Source of the DNA: Vibrio gazogenes
Lineage (GTDB): Bacteria; Pseudomonadota; Gammaproteobacteria; Enterobacterales; Vibrionaceae
Length of the DNA stretch: 64,000 bases
Reading direction: 5' to 3'
Assembly: GCF_002196515.1 (NCBI RefSeq)
Contig: NZ_CP018835.1
Location: forward strand, 2,666,001-2,730,000
Of this stretch, positions 49,607 to 60,213 are shown one piece after another (the first letter of the stretch is position 1; every line of letters starts with the position of its first letter). The position numbers and the translations under genes are program-made. The notes under the pieces are model-generated. The model saw only the letters and a list, made by a program, of their open reading frames with translations, searched no databases and was not told the DNA's origin.

Positions 49607-50518
49607 TTACTCAGCTTCGGGTAAGCCACCTAATGCTTCAAACAGGTTCGGCAGAAAAGCACTGAGTTCACCGCACATCAACGAAAAATCGGCATCGAAG
49701 CGAGCGGCACGATCTTCACGGGGAATATCTTCGTTGTGATCTTTCAGCTCATCACTGTATTGTACTCTTTTCAGGCTCGCATCGTCGGCCAGTACAAATG
49801 TGATTCTCTCCTGCCAGCTTAGCGCCAGCTTGGTTACCACTTTGTTGGCAGTGATGTGACTCATAATTTCGTCACTGGTCAGATCCTGTTTTTTACAACG
49901 TACGACGGCACCATCTTCCAGTAAAGATTTTAGCTCAGCTTCGTCTTGCAATTGAAAACCTGTCGGTAACTGACCGCCTTGAACCCATTCGGTGAGCGTG
50001 GTTTCGACGGCATTTTGTGGGATTGCCGGAATAACCGGTAGGCTACCCATGGTTTTACGTAGCAGAGAAATGACTTCTTCTGCTTTTTTATAACTTCCCG
50101 CATCGACCACGATTAACCCTAGTGAAGGCAAGATGAGCAAATAGGTATATTGGCTTTTGCTAAACGCACGCGGGAGTAGATCAATGATGATATCCTCTTT
50201 GAGCGTATCTTTTTCTTTCTTTTTGATGGGGCGGCCTTCTTCCGCCTCAAGCGTTTCTACTTTACTCGCAAGAGAATCTTGAATCACCGATGCCGGCAAG
50301 AGCTTTTCTTCTTTTCTGGCACATACGAGGATGCGGTCTTCAGAAAGATGAGTCAGCATATCCCCATCTTTTCCCATCACACTTGTCCAGCCGAATTTCT
50401 GCTTATCCTGACTGCCGCATGGTGTAAAGCGGAATTCATGAAGTTGTTTTTCTAGTTGATCGGCATTGAAGTGGATATCGCTGTTTACACGATAAACCAT
50501 ACAGTTTTTAAACCACAT
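49607..50518 (-). CDS. rdgC: Recombination-associated protein RdgC
   Basis: Ring-shaped dimeric DNA-binding protein that limits RecA activity. It has 303 residues, the family length, starting [11 protein letters not shown] as is typical, with [17 protein letters not shown], and ending in [20 protein letters not shown]. There are no membrane segments. It is divergent from phoB across 309 bases. Confidence 0.94.
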   Translation of the reverse strand: MWFKNCMVYRVNSDIHFNADQLEKQLHEFRFTPCGSQDKQKFGWTSVMGKDGDMLTHLSEDRILVCARKEEKLLPASVIQDSLASKVETLEAEEGRPIKKKEKDTLKEDIIIDLLPRAFSKSQYTYLLILPSLGLIVVDAGSYKKAEEVISLLRKTMGSLPVIPAIPQNAVETTLTEWVQGGQLPTGFQLQDEAELKSLLEDGAVVRCKKQDLTSDEIMSHITANKVVTKLALSWQERITFVLADDASLKRVQYSDELKDHNEDIPREDRAARFDADFSLMCGELSAFLPNLFEALGGLPEAE

Positions 50519-50757
50519 AAAGTCTCTCTTGTCCCATAATCAAGGGCGAATATCATAGGCTAAAAGCAAATAAATGTCTCAGCCGATTTGCAATCTCTGG
50601 AGCCGGTTAACTTCCTTAATACTGTTGAAAACCCGCCATGACAGTAGGAATCGATACAATAAACATCGATAGTTCAGGCTGTTGCGCCAGAGCGCTTATC
50701 TGCGAAAGCACTTATCTGTGAATTTGCGACGAACGTTATGTGAAAATTTGTTTTCAA

Positions 50758-50776
50758 AGGTCACAAAAGTGTCATA
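50758..50776 (+). promoter_or_regulatory. Pho box upstream of phoB
   Basis: AGGTCACAAAAGTGTCATA matches the Pho box CTGTCATAAAACTGTCATA at 15 of 19 positions, with the two GTCA repeats 11 bp apart. A TTTAATAAT -10-like sequence follows about 10 bases on. PhoB autoactivation is known in enterobacteria. The rest of the 309-base gap to rdgC shows nothing else clear. Confidence 0.75.
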
Positions 50777-50827
50777 ATTATTTTTAATAATGCAAAGCGT
50801 TGATAGAAAAACAAAGGCTAATCGGAT

Positions 50828-51517
50828 ATGTCCAGAAGGATTCTTGTGGTTGAGGACGAAGCACCCATTCGGGAAATGTTGTGTTTTGTCCTTGAACAAA
50901 AAGGTTATCAGGCGGTTGAAGCTGAAGACTATGAGACCGCCATTAACAAACTGGCAGAACCTTTCCCTGATCTTGTTTTACTTGATTGGATGCTTCCCGG
51001 AGGAAGTGGCATTAATTTTATCAAGCACATGAAACGAGATGAGTTAACCCGCAATATTCCGGTTGTGATGTTGACGGCTCGCGGAGAAGAAGAAGATAAA
51101 GTTCGCGGGCTCGAAGTCGGTGCTGATGATTACATTACGAAACCTTTTTCTCCGAAAGAACTGGTCGCGCGACTCAAAGCTGTGATTCGACGTGTGACGC
51201 CGACAGCGCTGGAAGATGTCATTGATGTTCAGGGGCTCAAACTTGATCCGGTGTCGCATCGGGTGACAGCCAATGATAAAGCGCTGGACATGGGGCCGAC
51301 AGAGTTTAAGTTGCTGCATTTCTTTATGACGCATCAAGAACGGGTCTATAGCCGTGAACAGTTACTGAATAATGTCTGGGGCACGAATGTTTATGTCGAA
51401 GACCGGACTGTGGATGTGCATATTCGTCGCTTGAGAAAAGCACTGGAAGATGCCGGACACGATAAATTAGTTCAGACGGTCCGTGGTGCCGGATATCGTT
51501 TTTCAACGAAAGCATAA
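50828..51517 (+). CDS. phoB: Phosphate regulon response regulator PhoB
   Basis: OmpR-family activator of phosphate-starvation genes. Receiver domain residues 1-120: [12 protein letters not shown] acidic pocket, phospho-acceptor Asp in [11 protein letters not shown], conserved Lys in [11 protein letters not shown]. The C-terminal winged helix (about 130-229) has TEFKLLHFF and the recognition helix [14 protein letters not shown]. It has 229 residues, as in E. coli. It is followed by phoR after 41 bases. Confidence 0.97.
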   Translation: MSRRILVVEDEAPIREMLCFVLEQKGYQAVEAEDYETAINKLAEPFPDLVLLDWMLPGGSGINFIKHMKRDELTRNIPVVMLTARGEEEDKVRGLEVGADDYITKPFSPKELVARLKAVIRRVTPTALEDVIDVQGLKLDPVSHRVTANDKALDMGPTEFKLLHFFMTHQERVYSREQLLNNVWGTNVYVEDRTVDVHIRRLRKALEDAGHDKLVQTVRGAGYRFSTKA

Positions 51518-51558
51518 CTGATGTTGATGACTTGGTTGAAGCATCGTAGAGGAGTGAG

Positions 51559-52860
51559 ATGGTCGAACGTCTAACATGGAAAAGGCTGGCTTGGGGGCTG
51601 GCTTTTTTTTACTGTCCTTGGGTTCTGGTCGGCTGGATCTTTGGCTACATGCCTTGGCTGTTGTTGATCGCGACAGTCATTCAACTCCTCTGGCATCTGG
51701 GCAATCAAGTCCGTCTTTCTGCCTGGCTGTGGGATGAGCGCCGTTTAGGTCCGCCATCTGGCAAAGGACAATGGGAATATCTCTTTAACGGTATCTACCA
51801 TCTTCAACAGCATCAGCGTAAAAAACGCAAAGAGCTGGCAAACCTGATCCGACGTTTCCGTAACGGTGCGGAATCGTTGCCCGATGGTGTGGTGGTCTTC
51901 CGTGATGAAGGCAATATCGTCTGGTGTAACCGCCTCGCTCAGAACCTGTTGGGATTTCGTTGGCCCGAAGATGAAGGCCAGCCGATATCGAATCTTTTGC
52001 GGGCGCCCGATTTTATTAAATACCTCGAAAAGAATGATTTTACCGAACCATTGGAGATTCATTCTCCGCTGAATGTTGATCGCATGCTGGAACTGCGGAT
52101 TGTGCCTTACACCAAAGGTGAACACTTGCTGGTGGTGCGTGATGTGACCCAGTTGAAGCAGTTGGAAGGCATGCGGAGAAACTTCTTCGCCAACGTCTCT
52201 CATGAATTGCGGACGCCAATGACGGTTTTACAGGGATATCTTGAGATGACTGAAGATCCCGATATGCTCGGTGGCCCGATGTGGGAGAAGGCGCATCAGG
52301 TCATGACTGAGCAACTCAGTCGGATGAATAGTCTGGTGAATCAGTTACTGACTTTATCGAAGATCGAAGCGGCGCCAATGCATGAATTGGATGAAGTGGT
52401 GGATATTCCTGCGATGCTTAAGGTGCTGGAGAAAGAAGCCATGAGCCTCAGCGGTGACAATCAACATCAATTGCATTTTGAAGTGGATCAAACCCTGAAA
52501 GTGTTGGGCGATGACGATCAGCTCAGAAGCGCAGTCTCTAATCTTGTTTATAATGCGGTGAAATATACGCCTCCCAAGGCAGATATCCATGTGCGCTGGT
52601 ATGCCAGTTATCAGGGCGCATGTCTGGAAGTTGAAGATTCAGGGGAAGGCATCGCACCGCAGCACCTACACCGTCTGACGGAGCGCTTTTACCGAGTCGA
52701 TAAAGCGCGTTCCCGCGATACAGGTGGCAGCGGGCTTGGGCTGGCAATCGTGAAACACGCCCTTTCTCATCATGACTCACATCTTGATATTCACAGTGAA
52801 GTTGGTGTCGGCAGTCGGTTTTCGTTTGTATTACCCAAACGTCTGGTTGTGCAGTCATGA
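51559..52860 (+). CDS. phoR: Phosphate regulon sensor kinase PhoR
   Basis: Inner-membrane histidine kinase partner of PhoB. Two close N-terminal membrane helices (about residues 10-45), no large periplasmic domain, a PAS domain (about 95-185: [17 protein letters not shown]), HisKA with [21 protein letters not shown], and HATPase with N box [16 protein letters not shown] and [12 protein letters not shown]. It has 433 residues. GAGGAG precedes the ATG. The next gene overlaps by four bases. Confidence 0.96.
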   Translation: MVERLTWKRLAWGLAFFYCPWVLVGWIFGYMPWLLLIATVIQLLWHLGNQVRLSAWLWDERRLGPPSGKGQWEYLFNGIYHLQQHQRKKRKELANLIRRFRNGAESLPDGVVVFRDEGNIVWCNRLAQNLLGFRWPEDEGQPISNLLRAPDFIKYLEKNDFTEPLEIHSPLNVDRMLELRIVPYTKGEHLLVVRDVTQLKQLEGMRRNFFANVSHELRTPMTVLQGYLEMTEDPDMLGGPMWEKAHQVMTEQLSRMNSLVNQLLTLSKIEAAPMHELDEVVDIPAMLKVLEKEAMSLSGDNQHQLHFEVDQTLKVLGDDDQLRSAVSNLVYNAVKYTPPKADIHVRWYASYQGACLEVEDSGEGIAPQHLHRLTERFYRVDKARSRDTGGSGLGLAIVKHALSHHDSHLDIHSEVGVGSRFSFVLPKRLVVQS

Positions 52861-53828
52861 GCCGAGTCAAGCGCTGGTTATGGGGGGGGCTGGTGTGTTG
52901 GTGGAGTGGTTGGTCGCTGCAAGCGGCAACACTGTCTGAGTCGTTGCCTGAGTACCAGAAACAGCTTGGTGTCTCCGGTAGCCTTTTGTCGGTCGGGTCC
53001 GATACGCTGGCGGGTGTCATGTCTTTGTGGGTGGAAGCATTCCAGTCTTATTATCCGAATATTAATATTCAAGTGCAGGCTTCCGGCTCGTCAACGGCAC
53101 CACCGGCATTGATACAAGGGACCGCTCAATTGGGTCCGATGAGTCGGGTAATGCGGCACCGGGAGGTCGGGGCATTTGAACAAACATATGGCTATAAACC
53201 GACGGTTCTGCGCGTGGCGATTGATGCCATTGGGATTTTCGTCCGGCAGGATAACCCGATTAAGGGACTCAGTTTTCAGCAAATCGATGCGATGTTTTCT
53301 ACGACACTACGATGTGGGGAAACTCAGCATCTGACAAGCTGGTCTCAGCTCGGCATCAAAGCGCGCTGGGCGCTGCGTGCCATCCAGTTATTCGGGCGTA
53401 ACTCAGTGTCTGGGACTTACGGTTATTTTAAAAATCATGCGTTGTGTGGCGGTGATTTCAGCCCGAGAGTGAACGAACAGCCCGGCTCTGCTTCTGTGGT
53501 GCAGTCGGTTGCGTCCTCGATGAATGCCATCGGTTATTCTGGTATTGGTTATTCGGTTTCCGGGGTTCGGTTGGTTCCGATATCTCGCGAGGGGACAAAT
53601 TATATTTTCCCTAACCGGGATAATATTTTGTCCGGAAACTATCCGTTATCACGCTATCTCTATATTTATATCAATAAAAATCCGGAGCGGTCACTCTCAC
53701 CGGTTGAGGAAGCATTCATTCGCTTTATTTTTTCCCGGGAAGGGCAGGCGCTGGTTGCGAAAGATGGCTATGTCCCGGTATCGCCACAAATCGCCAGACA
53801 AGAGTTGGCGAAAGTCGGATTAAATTGA
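52857..53828 (+). CDS. PstS-like periplasmic phosphate-binding protein
   Basis: 323-residue binding protein with a signal peptide (about residues 1-24, [17 protein letters not shown]). [11 protein letters not shown] and [24 protein letters not shown] form the phosphate-binding loops, and [12 protein letters not shown] matches the family. Translational coupling to phoR (ATGA) is a Vibrio arrangement; it probably feeds the Pst transporter or the PhoR signalling complex. It is distinct in length from canonical PstS (346), so I give no symbol. Confidence 0.87.
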   Translation: MSRVKRWLWGGLVCWWSGWSLQAATLSESLPEYQKQLGVSGSLLSVGSDTLAGVMSLWVEAFQSYYPNINIQVQASGSSTAPPALIQGTAQLGPMSRVMRHREVGAFEQTYGYKPTVLRVAIDAIGIFVRQDNPIKGLSFQQIDAMFSTTLRCGETQHLTSWSQLGIKARWALRAIQLFGRNSVSGTYGYFKNHALCGGDFSPRVNEQPGSASVVQSVASSMNAIGYSGIGYSVSGVRLVPISREGTNYIFPNRDNILSGNYPLSRYLYIYINKNPERSLSPVEEAFIRFIFSREGQALVAKDGYVPVSPQIARQELAKVGLN

Positions 53829-53908
53829 AATGCAAAAGACGGTGAGGTGACAACATCATCGCCTTTCACACATTGACGTTGTTGTGTTTAATATTTAAAA
53901 ATCAATGG

Positions 53909-55411
53909 TTAGAAGATCAATGTCCAACCGATATTTTCCCAGTATTGCTGCTCGCTGAGTAAATCGGCATGAAGCAGTTTGTTGTTTTCCAACCATTCGG
54001 CATCATGGCTGGAAAGTGTCCAAACGTTGTCCTCTGCTGTCAGATAGATCTCCGGTAGTAATTCATCACTTCTTTGTCCGTTAAGAACAATTGCCAATCT
54101 GAGAATGCGGATCAGTTGGATGATCTGTTTTTTCTTGTAGAGCGTGAAGTCCGGCATTTCATTGAGCTTTAAGGCTTTTCTCTGAAAACGGGCCAATGTA
54201 GAGAGGACCAATTGCTGCTCGCTGTTAAATCCCGGCATATTGGTATAGCGAAGAATATACTCCGAATGGCGGTGATACCCTTGCAGGCTGATGCTAAGAC
54301 CGACCTCGTGTAACAGAGCACTCCATTCCAGCAAATCGACCAGTTCGTGTTGCTGAGCCGATATATTGGCTCCGTGATGGATTTGATCAAAAAACTGCCG
54401 AGCCAATCCTTTTATTTTTGCGGCATGTTCCAGATCGACTCGATGTTTCTGGGCGAGGCTTTCGGTTGTTCTCAAGCGAATATCCGAACATTTAAAGCGT
54501 TCTTCCATTTCATACAGCAAACCTTCTCTGAGGGCACCTTGTGAAAAATGCATCTCTTTGATATTCAGATCTTTTAAAATGGCATACAGAATCGCAACGC
54601 CTGCGGCAAATACCGGTTTTCTTTCGTCACTGAGGCCCTTGAGATCCAATTCTTCAATCTGGGTTTTTTCACAGAGCTTGTCGATCAGTGTCTCCAATCG
54701 CTCGGTAGTGATGATGCCATCGTCATAGCCAATGCCGATCAACACTTCCCGGACTGCTTTGATTGTACCAGACGCTCCGAACGCACCTTGCCAGCCTTTT
54801 TTACGATACTGTCGGGCGACGGATTCCAGCTTTTGCTGTGCGGCAACGAATGCTTGGGCAAACCGTTTTTTGGAGAGTTTACCTTGTGGGAAAAAACGCT
54901 GATTGTAACTGACACAGCCCATTTGGAGACTGTTGACCAGTTGTGCTTCAAATCCCTGACCAATCACCATTTCGGTACTTCCTCCGCCAATATCAACGAC
55001 GAGCATTGAGTCTGATTGCGGTTGGGTATGAGCCACGCCCAGATAAATGAGTCGGCCTTCTTCCATACCCGGAATGATCTCTATCGGGTAGGGCAGAATA
55101 GTTCGGGCACATTCAATGAATTTCTGAGCATTGGCTGCTTGGCGTAAGGTATGGGTTGCCGCAATGCGGACATTTTCCGGTGCGAACCCCTGAATACGTT
55201 CAGCGAACATCGCCAGGCAATCCAGCCCACGGGCCATCGCTTCGTTATCGAGTTTCTTCTTGGCATCCAGCCCTGATGCCAGCCGGACACGCTGTTTATG
55301 GCGGCTGACCAGTTGGAGATCCTGATCGATGACCTGTGCGACCACCATGTGGAAACTGTTGGAACCTAAATCAATTGCAGCGATGTGCCGGGGTTCACTG
55401 GGTGCTTTCAT
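53909..55411 (-). CDS. ppx: Exopolyphosphatase Ppx
   Basis: Removes terminal phosphate from inorganic polyphosphate (and may act on pppGpp). N-terminal actin-like ATPase fold with [16 protein letters not shown] and [14 protein letters not shown], and the Glu in the [10 protein letters not shown] region; a C-terminal HD-type helical domain ([22 protein letters not shown]). It has 500 residues (E. coli 513). It overlaps the ppk stop by 17 bases, so synthesis and breakdown are coupled in one operon. Confidence 0.95.
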   Translation of the reverse strand: MKAPSEPRHIAAIDLGSNSFHMVVAQVIDQDLQLVSRHKQRVRLASGLDAKKKLDNEAMARGLDCLAMFAERIQGFAPENVRIAATHTLRQAANAQKFIECARTILPYPIEIIPGMEEGRLIYLGVAHTQPQSDSMLVVDIGGGSTEMVIGQGFEAQLVNSLQMGCVSYNQRFFPQGKLSKKRFAQAFVAAQQKLESVARQYRKKGWQGAFGASGTIKAVREVLIGIGYDDGIITTERLETLIDKLCEKTQIEELDLKGLSDERKPVFAAGVAILYAILKDLNIKEMHFSQGALREGLLYEMEERFKCSDIRLRTTESLAQKHRVDLEHAAKIKGLARQFFDQIHHGANISAQQHELVDLLEWSALLHEVGLSISLQGYHRHSEYILRYTNMPGFNSEQQLVLSTLARFQRKALKLNEMPDFTLYKKKQIIQLIRILRLAIVLNGQRSDELLPEIYLTAEDNVWTLSSHDAEWLENNKLLHADLLSEQQYWENIGWTLIF

Positions 55412-57500
55412 GGGATTTTACTTCTATTGCCTTTTGCTTGCGTGTTTGTCTTTCGACATTTTTCAGATAGTCGTAAATCGCTATCTGGGAGCGTATTTTC
55501 TTACGGTTACCACGGTTAACATATCGGTTACTCATCTCTTTGTCTATCCAGCGAGCTTTAACCGTATCGGTAAAGTGAATGTTGATGAGGTCAATAATGC
55601 GTTTTTTCAGGCGCTTGTCACGAATTGGCGTCGCAACTTCAATCCGGTGATCGATGTTGCGCGTCATCCAGTCCGCAGAAGAAATATACACCTGCGGATC
55701 CCCGTCATTGTGGGTAATGATGACGCGAGGATGCTCCAAAAAGCGGTCTACGATACTAATGATCTGGATGTTGTCGCTGATCCCTTCTATGCCCGGAACC
55801 AGAGAACACATGCCACGGATGACCATTTTGATCTGAACTCCGGCAGAACTGGCTTCATAAAGTTTGTTCGTTAACTCGCGATCAACCAGATTATTCACTT
55901 TCAAGGTAATGGCGGCTTTCTTATTCGCTTTGGCATTGGCGATTTCATTGTCCAATAATTCATTGAGACGAGAGCGGGAATTCCGGGGCGATACAATCAG
56001 ATGGCGGAATTTTACCGGCCGATATGGATTTTCAATATAGTCAAATACACTGCGGACTTCATTGGTGATTTCCGGATCAGCGGTTAGCAATGAAAAGTCG
56101 GTATAAATCCGAGCGGTTTTTTCATGGAAGTTACCGGTACCAATGTGTGCGTAGCGGATAATGTCTTCTTCCTCTTTACGACTGATCAAAAGTAATTTTG
56201 AATGGATCTTGAGCCCCGGAACACCAAAAATGACGTGCACACCGGCTTCAGTCAGGATTCTGGACCATTCGATATTCGCCTCTTCATCGAAGCGGGCTTG
56301 TAGTTCAACCACCACGGTCACTTGTTTACCATTCATCACGGCATGGATCAGGGAATGCATCAACTTGGAGTCTTTGGCGACACGATAAATATTGATTTTG
56401 ATACTCAGAACTTTGGGATCAAATGAGGCTTGCCTGACTAGTTCGGAAATATGTTCGAAAGTGTGATAAGGGTAATACAGCAGAATATCTTGCGCTTTAA
56501 TCGCATCAAAACTGTTGTCGAAACCGAGAAAGTCAGAACACTTGAGCGGTGGCAGCGGCTTATTTTCCAGGTAGTTCCGCCCGACATTCGGAAATGAAAT
56601 GAAATCTCTGAAGTTATGATATCGGCCACCGGGGAGCAAGCTATCATAATTGGAAATTTTGAGCTTATCGCACAGAAAATGTAACATCTCTTTCGGCATG
56701 GTACTTTCGTAGACAAAGCGCACCGGCATGGCGGTTAAACGCTGACTGAGACCTTCCGACATCTGTTCCAGCAGACTGTGTTCTACCTCATGGCTAAGAT
56801 CATATTCGGCATCCCGAGTCATCTTGATGGCGTAACCATTGAGTTGATCATACTCGAAGAACCCTCTGAAAATATCATCGAGACAATAGCGGATAATATT
56901 ATCCAGCAGCATAATTGTTTTACGTTGCTTCCCTTTTTGCTCTGGTACCATGATAAACCGAGGCAGATGGTTGGTCGGAATTTCAATCAGCGCATAGTGA
57001 GAGTGTTCATCGGTGTTCAGCTCGACGGCAATGTAAGCATATTCATCTTTAAGAAATTGCAGCATGTCGGCTTCTTCATTGAGTAGCCAAGGCGTAATGT
57101 GCTGAATAACTTCACTTTTAAAATATTTTTTGACCCATCGCCCCTGAAACTCGTCCAACTGGGTTTCATTGACTAAAAAGATTCTCCGCCGAGCCATCTC
57201 CTTGATCAGATCGTTATACAGTTCTTCGAATTCCAGATTGAGTTTGAGCGCCTTACTTTGCATTTTCGAGAGGAGATGTTTGTAGGAACTGTTGCCGCCG
57301 TGTTCCCGGTCAATCAGGATCCGCCGTTTTACATCGGCAAAACGGACTTTGTAAAACTCATCTAAATTATTAGAAAAAATGCCTAGAAAACGTATCCGTT
57401 CAATGAGTGGCACTGACTTATCCGCAGCTTCTTGAAGCACCCGTTCATTAAACGACAACCAGCTTAATTCTTTTTCAATATATAACTTCTCAACACTCAT
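55395..57500 (-). CDS. ppk: Polyphosphate kinase 1
   Basis: Membrane-associated enzyme polymerising ATP gamma-phosphate into polyphosphate. The N-terminal domain starts [20 protein letters not shown]; the head domain follows; the catalytic C-terminal domains have [17 protein letters not shown] and [20 protein letters not shown], containing the phosphorylated His region. It has 701 residues (E. coli 688). The C-terminal end is basic (RNGxKKIRSQ-like). It is divergent from pstC across 506 bases. Confidence 0.96.
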   Translation of the reverse strand: MSVEKLYIEKELSWLSFNERVLQEAADKSVPLIERIRFLGIFSNNLDEFYKVRFADVKRRILIDREHGGNSSYKHLLSKMQSKALKLNLEFEELYNDLIKEMARRRIFLVNETQLDEFQGRWVKKYFKSEVIQHITPWLLNEEADMLQFLKDEYAYIAVELNTDEHSHYALIEIPTNHLPRFIMVPEQKGKQRKTIMLLDNIIRYCLDDIFRGFFEYDQLNGYAIKMTRDAEYDLSHEVEHSLLEQMSEGLSQRLTAMPVRFVYESTMPKEMLHFLCDKLKISNYDSLLPGGRYHNFRDFISFPNVGRNYLENKPLPPLKCSDFLGFDNSFDAIKAQDILLYYPYHTFEHISELVRQASFDPKVLSIKINIYRVAKDSKLMHSLIHAVMNGKQVTVVVELQARFDEEANIEWSRILTEAGVHVIFGVPGLKIHSKLLLISRKEEEDIIRYAHIGTGNFHEKTARIYTDFSLLTADPEITNEVRSVFDYIENPYRPVKFRHLIVSPRNSRSRLNELLDNEIANAKANKKAAITLKVNNLVDRELTNKLYEASSAGVQIKMVIRGMCSLVPGIEGISDNIQIISIVDRFLEHPRVIITHNDGDPQVYISSADWMTRNIDHRIEVATPIRDKRLKKRIIDLINIHFTDTVKARWIDKEMSNRYVNRGNRKKIRSQIAIYDYLKNVERQTRKQKAIEVKSHESTQ

Positions 57501-58006
57501 ACAATCAGACCTTTCATGTAACTCAGGGCGATCTATTCAGTACCAGGAGAACCCGTCATGGCAACGAATTCACTGTGAAATGACCATCAGTGAGATAATG
57601 GCGTTGTATATGGCGTTCACCTCATACAATGCAAATATAACTATCAGTAATAAAAAAGAAAGTTAGGTGTTTTGTGTTACATTTTTATTTCAAAGTATAT
57701 AAGACATTTGCTTATTCGTGGAGCAGACTAGGGGCTGTTGACCTTTCGTGGTTGAATTTTGTCTCATCTGGACGAGTGGAACACACCGGAAAAAATGCTG
57801 ATAAATCAAGTAGAGAATCGAGTTCGTGTGCCACTTGTTATTTCAGGTGGTTGGTGCTTGTTGTAATATAAATGTCACGTCATTGACATATGCTTATGGG
57901 TCGGAGATATCAAAGCTCGGGATCTCGTGGGTCTGTTGCAGGCTGAGGACGGGTGTTATTCTCTGTTTGTGTCATTGGTATATCGGTCAGATTCATTAGG
58001 ACAAAC
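57501..58006. other. Intergenic region between ppk and pstC
   Basis: 506 bases containing the divergent promoters. The clear element is the Pho box at 57861-57878. No small gene is convincing; a rightward frame at 57674-57871 lacks a ribosome binding site and overlaps the Pho box. Confidence 0.6.
57861..57878 (+). promoter_or_regulatory. Pho box upstream of pstC
   Basis: TTGTAATATAAATGTCAC matches CTGTCATAAAACTGTCAY at 14 of 18 positions. It lies 129 bases before the pstC ATG, with a CATATG/TATGCT -10-like sequence about 10 bases downstream. It should place pstCAB-phoU under PhoB. Confidence 0.65.
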
Positions 58007-60196
58007 ATGTCATACCCTCAGTTTTCTCTCAAAGCAGCGGATAAAAAGCGTCTTATTAAAGACCGGCTGATTCGTTTGACCGTTCGTGCTGGTGGCGTCA
58101 GTGTGCTTGGGGCGTTGATCTTAATTTTTGTGTATCTGATTTGGGTGGCATTTCCCTTGTTTTCCAGCGCTGAAATTACAATGTCTCCCGCTCATCCTCA
58201 TGTTGCAGACTCTGAGCAGATTCCAATCCAATTCGCTGTCGATGATTATGGTCAGTATGTCTTTATGCTCGATCATCGTGGAAAAATGACCTTCTGGCCG
58301 ACTCAAAAAACACAGTCGTCTCCGGTCTGGCAGCAGCAACTCGGGTTTGAACCCAAGCAGAGTGCGGTCGCCGGACATTGGTTTGCAGTATTCGGTGCCG
58401 ATAAACAACTGGTGATTGGTCGTCCTCAATTCACCCATCGGTTTCGTGGGGGAAAGAAGATTTTCGTCCCGAATTTTGAACAATTACCATTGCCTTCATC
58501 TCTCCGTTCTGTGCTTCCGGAGCATGTTCAGCGCTTGACGTTTACGGTGTCTGCTCAGGAAGTGACCATCGCACTGGTTGCCCCAAATGGTACACTGACG
58601 GTTTTATCTTTTTCGCGGCATTCGGAGCAAGTAAGCGCTTTTCGCTTTCCTGAGCAGGTTGCCGCGGACGCATTATTATTGTCACCGGATGGTCATACGC
58701 TATATATCCGTGAAGGTAGTCATCTTGTCATTGCCCAGCGTCACGGTCATGCATACCCAGTCAGAGAAGTGGTTGACCTAACCCGGGGCGATACACAGCG
58801 AACGATTGCTCAAATGGTTTTATTGCCGGGTGGCGACTCATTGTTAGTGCGTGACCAACAGGGGATGGTCACCCAATGGTTTGACGTCATCCGCGATCAA
58901 AAAAGACAGTTTATGCCGATCCGCGCATTCAATACCGGTGAGCAGACTCGCCTGATTGTCGCGGATATTTATCATCAGGGATTTTTCTCATTACATCGTG
59001 ACGGTCAAGTACGCAATTATCAGGCAACAAATCATAAGCTTGTTCTGAGCCAAAAGCTGTTTGATCAAATGCCTGAGAGTGTGGCGTTGTCTGAAAATGA
59101 AAAATATCTGGTGGCTTATCATCAGGGGCGTCTGACTCTGGCTCATGTTGATCTCGGATATCCGGAGATCTCATTTTCAGCGCTGTGGCAGAAAATATGG
59201 TATGAAAATTATCCGGAGCCGGACTATGTTTGGCAATCCACATCGGCTTCAGATAACTTCGAACCGAAGTTTAGTTTGGTGCCCATTGCATTTGGCACGA
59301 TTAAAGCCGCGTTGTATGCGATGATTTTTGCTGTGCCGATGGCCATTCTCGCGGCGATTTATACGGCTTATTTTATGTCTGCTCAGATGCGGCGTAAGGT
59401 GAAACCGACAATCGAACTGATGGAAGCGTTGCCCACCGTTATTATCGGCTTTCTGGCCGGGCTGTGGCTGGCGCCGATTTTAGAGCGGCATCTGGTCGCC
59501 GCGGTAGTCATGATCATCTTATTGCCGCTATCGACGATAGGGTTCGGACTGATTTGGCATTTTTCACCGGAACGATGGCGCAGTACGGTGCAGCGAGGCT
59601 GGCACGCGGCGCTTTTGGTGCCGGTACTCGCTGGTGTCATGGCTCTGATGCTGCCTGTCGGCTTTAACCTTGAGACTTGGTTATTTGATGGCGATATCCG
59701 AGTGTTTCTGGCGCAATATGGTATCGACTTCAATCAGCGCAATGCGTTAGTGGTTGGTATTGCCATGGGATTTGCGGTGATCCCGACCATTTTTACTATC
59801 GCGGAAGATGCGATTTTTTCTGTGCCGAAACATCTTTCTGACGGGTCGCTTGCATTGGGCGCGACGCCTTGGCAGACCTTGACTCATGTTGTATTGCTGA
59901 CTGCAAGTCCGGGCATTTTTTCAGCAATTATGATGGGGCTCGGACGCGCAGTCGGTGAAACCATGATTGTATTAATGGCGACAGGCAATACACCGATTAT
60001 GGACTGGAATATTTTTGAAGGAATGCGAACACTGGCAGCGACCATCGCGGTGGAATTACCGGAAGCGGAAGTCGGGAGTAGTCAGTATCGCTTGTTGTTT
60101 TTGGGCGCATTGCTGCTGTTTGTTTTCACCTTTTTAGTGAATGCGTTGGCGGAATGGATTCGATTGCGTCTGCGAGAAAAGTATCGGGCATTGTAA
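58007..60196 (+). CDS. pstC: Large PstC-type phosphate ABC permease
   Basis: 729 residues, more than twice E. coli PstC (319). ATG 58007 has AGGAC upstream. A first membrane helix (about 27-50) is followed by some 350 periplasmic residues with beta-propeller-like repeats (LLLSPDGHTLYIREG, LLPGGDSLLVRDQQG, SENEKYLVAYHQG). The rest is the permease domain with the EAA-type loop ALGATPWQTLTHVVL. This large form occurs in vibrios and relatives. It forms the channel with PstA. It lies 17 bases from pstA. Confidence 0.93.
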   Translation: MSYPQFSLKAADKKRLIKDRLIRLTVRAGGVSVLGALILIFVYLIWVAFPLFSSAEITMSPAHPHVADSEQIPIQFAVDDYGQYVFMLDHRGKMTFWPTQKTQSSPVWQQQLGFEPKQSAVAGHWFAVFGADKQLVIGRPQFTHRFRGGKKIFVPNFEQLPLPSSLRSVLPEHVQRLTFTVSAQEVTIALVAPNGTLTVLSFSRHSEQVSAFRFPEQVAADALLLSPDGHTLYIREGSHLVIAQRHGHAYPVREVVDLTRGDTQRTIAQMVLLPGGDSLLVRDQQGMVTQWFDVIRDQKRQFMPIRAFNTGEQTRLIVADIYHQGFFSLHRDGQVRNYQATNHKLVLSQKLFDQMPESVALSENEKYLVAYHQGRLTLAHVDLGYPEISFSALWQKIWYENYPEPDYVWQSTSASDNFEPKFSLVPIAFGTIKAALYAMIFAVPMAILAAIYTAYFMSAQMRRKVKPTIELMEALPTVIIGFLAGLWLAPILERHLVAAVVMIILLPLSTIGFGLIWHFSPERWRSTVQRGWHAALLVPVLAGVMALMLPVGFNLETWLFDGDIRVFLAQYGIDFNQRNALVVGIAMGFAVIPTIFTIAEDAIFSVPKHLSDGSLALGATPWQTLTHVVLLTASPGIFSAIMMGLGRAVGETMIVLMATGNTPIMDWNIFEGMRTLAATIAVELPEAEVGSSQYRLLFLGALLLFVFTFLVNALAEWIRLRLREKYRAL

Positions 60197-60213
60197 TGTT
60201 AGGACTGGATTAA

